NCBI GenBank assembly: GCA_023251595.1
Contig: JAHEYM010000149.1
Span: forward strand, 1-8,673
Length of the DNA stretch: 8,673 nt
Direction: 5' to 3'
From: Bacteroidota bacterium
Lineage (GTDB): Bacteria > Bacteroidota > Bacteroidia > AKYH767-A > JABDAW01
The translations under genes and the position numbers were made by a program. The notes under the pieces were generated by a model, which was not told the DNA's origin, ran no database searches, and worked only from the letters and a program-made list of their open reading frames with translations. Position 1 is the first letter of the stretch. Every line of letters begins with the position of its first letter. Below, in pieces: positions 6,674 to 8,673 of this stretch.

Positions 6674-7011
6674 AGTTAAAAAACAATAGCACAACCGGCA
6701 GCTTGGTTTATTCCACCAATAAATCATTGATGCACGTAGCGCAGGAAAAGGCTGAAAATACTGCTAAATCCCGGCTCGATTTAAGAATCTGGCTTGAAAC
6801 AAAAAGCCGAGGAGGAAAAAAAGTCACCATCATCAAAGGATTTGAAGGAACACCTAAAACGCTCCAAGAACTGGGCAAAAAGCTCAAAGCTGCCTGTGGT
6901 ACAGGTGGAACGGTAAAAGATGGTGAAATCCTTATTCAGGGCGATTTCCGTGATCGTGTACTCGATCTTTTAATAAAATACGGTTTTAAAGCGAAAAAAG
7001 CGGGAGGTTGA
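6670..7011 (+). CDS. yciH: SUI1/eIF1-like translation initiation factor (YciH family)
   Basis: A 113-residue protein. The first 45 residues are a variable, polar extension. Residues about 50-113 form a SUI1/eIF1 domain (PF01253): KKVTIIKGFEGTP, the helix KTLQELGKKLKAACGTGG, then GEILIQGDFRDRVLDLL and IKYGFKAKKAGG. Bacterial YciH-type proteins bind the small ribosomal subunit and can influence start-codon selection, but they are not essential and their normal role is uncertain. The start overlaps the kinase stop by 4 nt (ATGA at 6670-6673), so translation is probably coupled. This is the last gene of the packed run; the methyltransferase 31 nt downstream has its own promoter. Confidence 0.9.
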   Translation: MKLKNNSTTGSLVYSTNKSLMHVAQEKAENTAKSRLDLRIWLETKSRGGKKVTIIKGFEGTPKTLQELGKKLKAACGTGGTVKDGEILIQGDFRDRVLDLLIKYGFKAKKAGG

Positions 7012-7044
7012 TTATTTCAAAAATACTTATCTTTGAATAAGTAT
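7008..7044 (+). promoter_or_regulatory. Promoter of the TrmN6-type gene, embedded in an inverted repeat
   Basis: TATCTTTG at 7028-7035 matches the Bacteroidetes -7 box; TTG at 7008-7010 lies 17 nt upstream, slightly closer than the usual 19-21. ATACTTAT (7023-7030) and ATAAGTAT (7037-7044) are perfect 8-bp inverted arms around CTTTGA, so the palindrome covers the -7 box and runs into the ATG at 7043. Transcription would begin within a few bases of the ATG, giving a leaderless or near-leaderless mRNA. The palindrome could be an operator or chance in AT-rich DNA. Confidence 0.55.
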
Positions 7045-7759
7045 GCCGGAATCAATATTTCATTTTAGGCAGTTTTCTATCAACCAGGATATCTGTGCCA
7101 TGAAAGTAGGAACAGATGCCGTTCTTCTTGGTTCATGGGCGGACGCATCAAACGCAACCACAGTGCTCGACATAGGCACTGGCACAGGTGTTCTGACCCT
7201 CATGCTCGCACAAAAAACAAATGCAAAAATCGATGCAATTGATATCGATGAGAATGCCTATAAACAGGCAAAACAAAATGCGGAATTATCGATATGGAAG
7301 GATAGAATTCATGTTTTTCATTCGTCATTGCAAGCTTTTTCTCAATCAAGTGACCATAAATATAGTCTTATTATAAGTAATCCACCCTATTTTGATGAGA
7401 ACTCTGCTTCTGCCATCGAAGCAAGAAACATTACTTTTCATACGCATCGGCTTTCATTCGATGAATTGATTGAAGGAGTGACAAAAATGCTAAACCAGGA
7501 TGGTTCATTTTATGTCATCCTTCCATTTATCGAAGGAACCCAGTTCAGTTCACTTGCACATAATTCGGGTTTGTTTCTCCAAAAAATCATGAATGTAAAA
7601 ACTGTGAAAGACAAAAAGATTAAAAGAGTCCTGATGAAATTCGGTTTTGAAAAAAGAAATTTGGTTGAAGAAGAATTAGTTATTCATGAAGATGATCTGA
7701 GCTACACGAAAGATTATATCGAGCTGACGAAAGATTATTATTTGGGATTGAATAAATGA
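7043..7759 (+). CDS. trmN6: tRNA1(Val) (adenine(37)-N6)-methyltransferase (TrmN6/YfiC family)
   Basis: A 238-residue SAM-dependent methyltransferase. MKVGTDAVLLGSWA at 20-33 is typical of the YfiC/TrmN6 group. VLDIGTGTGVL (41-51) is the SAM-binding motif I; IDAIDIDE (63-70) holds the acidic motif II residue; SNPPY (112-116) is the N-P-P-Y catalytic motif of amino-N6-adenine methyltransferases. In E. coli the enzyme methylates A37 of tRNA1(Val). The C-terminal part (FYVILPF near 167, then a Lys-rich stretch KDKKIKRVLMKF) fits RNA binding. The length matches the family. It lies 31 nt downstream of the SUI1-like gene but has its own -7 box, so it can be expressed separately. The hairpin repeat array begins 13 nt after its stop. 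Confidence 0.9.
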   Translation: MPESIFHFRQFSINQDICAMKVGTDAVLLGSWADASNATTVLDIGTGTGVLTLMLAQKTNAKIDAIDIDENAYKQAKQNAELSIWKDRIHVFHSSLQAFSQSSDHKYSLIISNPPYFDENSASAIEARNITFHTHRLSFDELIEGVTKMLNQDGSFYVILPFIEGTQFSSLAHNSGLFLQKIMNVKTVKDKKIKRVLMKFGFEKRNLVEEELVIHEDDLSYTKDYIELTKDYYLGLNK

Positions 7760-7771
7760 TTCACGAAAATG

Positions 7772-7880
7772 AAATCTGCGTAATCAGCGTGCAATATTTT
7801 CTCGCGCAGATAAAGTAGATTGCAGAGTACTAAAACAGAACGATTAGTTTTTTATTAATCTTATAGAAACTGCAAACATG
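7772..7880 (+). repeat. Hairpin repeat unit L1 (109 nt)
   Basis: First unit of the left array, directly after the TrmN6-type gene. The core (7773-7821) has the two ATCTGCG-type left arms and the right arms CGCGCAGAT and TAGATT, but its inner left arm is degraded (ATCAGCGTG instead of ATCTGCGCG). The rest is a spacer beginning AGTACTAAAACAGAA and ending ACTGCAAACATG. By hand count it differs from L2 at 11 of 109 positions. Confidence 0.85.
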
Positions 7881-7989
7881 TAATCTGCGCAATCTGCGCG
7901 CATTATTTTCTCGCGCAGATAAAACAGATTACAGGGTACTAAAACAGAATGATTAGTTATTTATTAATCTTATAGAAACTGCAAACATG
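7881..7989 (+). repeat. Hairpin repeat unit L2 (109 nt, best-preserved left copy)
   Basis: The core is AATCTGCGC (7882-7890), ATCTGCGCG (7892-7900), loop CATTATTTTCT, CGCGCAGAT (7912-7920), AAAA, CAGATT (7925-7930). The inner 9-bp stem and outer 6-bp stem (AATCTG/CAGATT) are perfect. Because the ATCTGCG motif is doubled on the left and CAGAT on the right, alternative pairing registers are possible. The 59-nt spacer matches L1 except at a few positions. Confidence 0.88.
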
Positions 7990-8057
7990 TAATCTGCGTA
8001 ATCTGCGCGCATTATTTTCTCGCGCAGATAAAGCAGATAATATAATACTAATTCAAA
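7990..8057 (+). repeat. Hairpin repeat unit L3 (core intact, spacer decayed)
   Basis: The core at 7990-8038 differs from L2 at two positions and keeps the perfect inner 9-bp stem. After CAGAT the left-type spacer is recognisable only in TACTAA (8046-8051) and fades before the GxxExxY start codon at 8073. The remaining 15-30 nt before the gene are AT-rich with no clear TAnnTTTG box. Confidence 0.8.
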
Positions 8058-8072
8058 CTATAAAATATCAAA

Positions 8073-8450
8073 ATGACAGAAAACGAAATATCATACATTA
8101 TTCGGGGTGCGATTTTCGAAGTGTACAATACACTTGGTCCCGGGCTACTGGAATCTGTTTACGTGGCAGCATTGGTCTATGAGCTTGAAAAAGCAGGATT
8201 GTCGGCCAAAACTGAAGTTCCTGTTCATGTAATTTATAAAGATCAAAAATTAGATCTTGGTTTCAGAATCGATATACTAGTTAATAACTCAGTACTTATT
8301 GAGGTGAAATCGATAGAACTATTAGCTAAAGTTCACCATAAGATTGTGGGAACTTATCTTGTCCTTTCAAAAATAAAATTGGGGATTCTTGTGAATTTCA
8401 ATACTGCTGATATTTCAGAAAGTATTCATAGAAAGGTGAATGGTTTATAA
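8073..8450 (+). CDS. GxxExxY protein (PDDEXK nuclease-like)
   Basis: A 125-residue protein of the GxxExxY family (PF13366, PDDEXK_3). The naming motif is G24-L-L-E27-S-V-Y30. The PDDEXK-type active site is readable as D67 in GFRIDIL and E77-V-K79 in LIEVKS, with E48 as a further candidate acidic residue; this fits a small restriction-endonuclease fold. The family usually has a motif like H-E-A-Q-L-L-x-Y-L; here it reads H88-H-K-I-V-G-T-Y95-L, so the usual Gln is Ile. It ends near normally with LGILVNFN and IHRKVNGL. The biological role of the family is not established; nuclease activity is inferred from fold. The gene lies inside a hairpin repeat array, three cores upstream and at least two downstream, all in the same orientation as the gene. 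No standard promoter is evident, so expression may start within the repeats. Confidence 0.9.
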   Translation: MTENEISYIIRGAIFEVYNTLGPGLLESVYVAALVYELEKAGLSAKTEVPVHVIYKDQKLDLGFRIDILVNNSVLIEVKSIELLAKVHHKIVGTYLVLSKIKLGILVNFNTADISESIHRKVNGL

Positions 8451-8466
8451 GAATCATTCCACAATT

Positions 8467-8567
8467 ATCCTGTGAAAATCTGCGCGCAATATTTTCTCGC
8501 ACAGATAAAACAGATTACAGAGTGCTGAATCTAGTTAAAAGATCATTTGATATTAAAAGCACAGAAC
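8467..8567 (+). repeat. Hairpin repeat unit R1 (outer left arm decayed)
   Basis: First unit after the GxxExxY gene. From 8477 it is aligned with R2 over 91 nt with two differences; the first ten bases, which should hold the outer AATCTG arm, are degenerate. The core has ATCTGCGCG (8478-8486) and CGCACAGAT with one change, then CAGATT (8511-8516). The spacer is a different type from the left array, beginning AGTGCTGAATCTAG and ending AGCACAGAAC. Confidence 0.83.
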
Positions 8568-8668
8568 TAATCTGCGCAATCTGCGCGCAATATTTTCTCG
8601 CGCAGATAAAACAGATTACAGAGTGCTGAATCTAGTTAAAAGATCATTTGATTTTAAAAGCACAGAAC
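8568..8668 (+). repeat. Hairpin repeat unit R2 (101 nt, intact)
   Basis: The core (8569-8617) has perfect inner (ATCTGCGCG/CGCGCAGAT) and outer (AATCTG/CAGATT) stems. Over its first 54 nt it differs from L2 at a single loop base. The right-type spacer has GTGCT at its start and AGCAC near its end, so a second, weaker hairpin could form. Confidence 0.87.
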
Positions 8669-8673
8669 TAATC
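8669..8673 (+). repeat. Start of repeat unit R3, cut by the window edge
   Basis: After the R2 spacer the window ends with TAATC, the first five bases of a further unit in register. Five bases alone would mean little, but the register after a 101-nt period suggests that the array continues. Confidence 0.5.

Noticed and set aside
7760..8072. Retron or other reverse-transcriptase-linked structured RNA
   Set aside because: No reverse transcriptase is in the window and the structure is repeated in tandem on both sides of a nuclease-like gene.
7772..8673. CRISPR array
   Set aside because: Units are 101-109 nt, spacers are nearly identical within each side, and no cas genes are present; it is a tandem repeat array, not CRISPR.
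1..8673. tRNA or rRNA genes
   Set aside because: No cloverleaf with a TTCGA-type T arm and CCA end, nor any rRNA-like stretch, was seen in the intergenic spaces.

Overview
This window looks like Bacteroidetes chromosome. Base composition is AT-leaning. Several genes are preceded by the Bacteroidetes -7 promoter box TAnnTTTG (1641-1648, 2315-2322 on the minus strand, 2387-2394, 7028-7035). Shine-Dalgarno sites are weak or absent, and one lipoprotein carries a C-K-K-D-D surface-export-like signal typical of the phylum. I cannot name a genus.

Layout. (1) 1-1566, minus strand: a fused alpha/beta E1 subunit of a 2-oxoacid dehydrogenase, cut by the left window edge. (2) 1567-2435: a divergently transcribed small FeoB-associated Cys-rich membrane protein, a short dispersed-type repeat covering its stop codon, a bidirectional terminator, and a converging small lipoprotein gene with an Ala/Lys/Asp-Ser-Ile repeat region. 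(3) 2436-3888: two tandem paralogous lipoproteins, each with one DUF5011-type Ig-like domain and a shared C-terminal domain, separated by a strong rho-independent terminator. (4) 3896-7011: a tightly packed run of an LTA-synthase/phosphoglycerol-transferase-like membrane protein, a diacylglycerol-kinase-family lipid kinase (3 nt gap) and a SUI1/YciH-like translation factor (4 nt overlap). (5) 7043-7759: a TrmN6-type tRNA methyltransferase with its own, nearly leaderless promoter. (6) 7772-8673: a small GxxExxY-family PDDEXK nuclease-like gene flanked on both sides by tandem hairpin repeats; the array runs off the right edge.

How the genes fit together. An LtaS-type enzyme that moves glycerophosphate from phosphatidylglycerol leaves diacylglycerol, and the lipid kinase next door could return it to phosphatidic acid. 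That makes genes 3896-6673 a plausible transfer-and-recycle pair in the envelope of a Gram-negative organism. The two lipoproteins upstream are probably envelope or surface proteins. The most unusual part is the last 0.9 kb. Five hairpin cores, all in the same orientation, bracket a predicted nuclease. The cores are nearly identical on both sides of the gene, but the spacers differ: 109-nt units on the left and 101-nt units on the right. This looks like an element that has expanded independently on each side of its gene.
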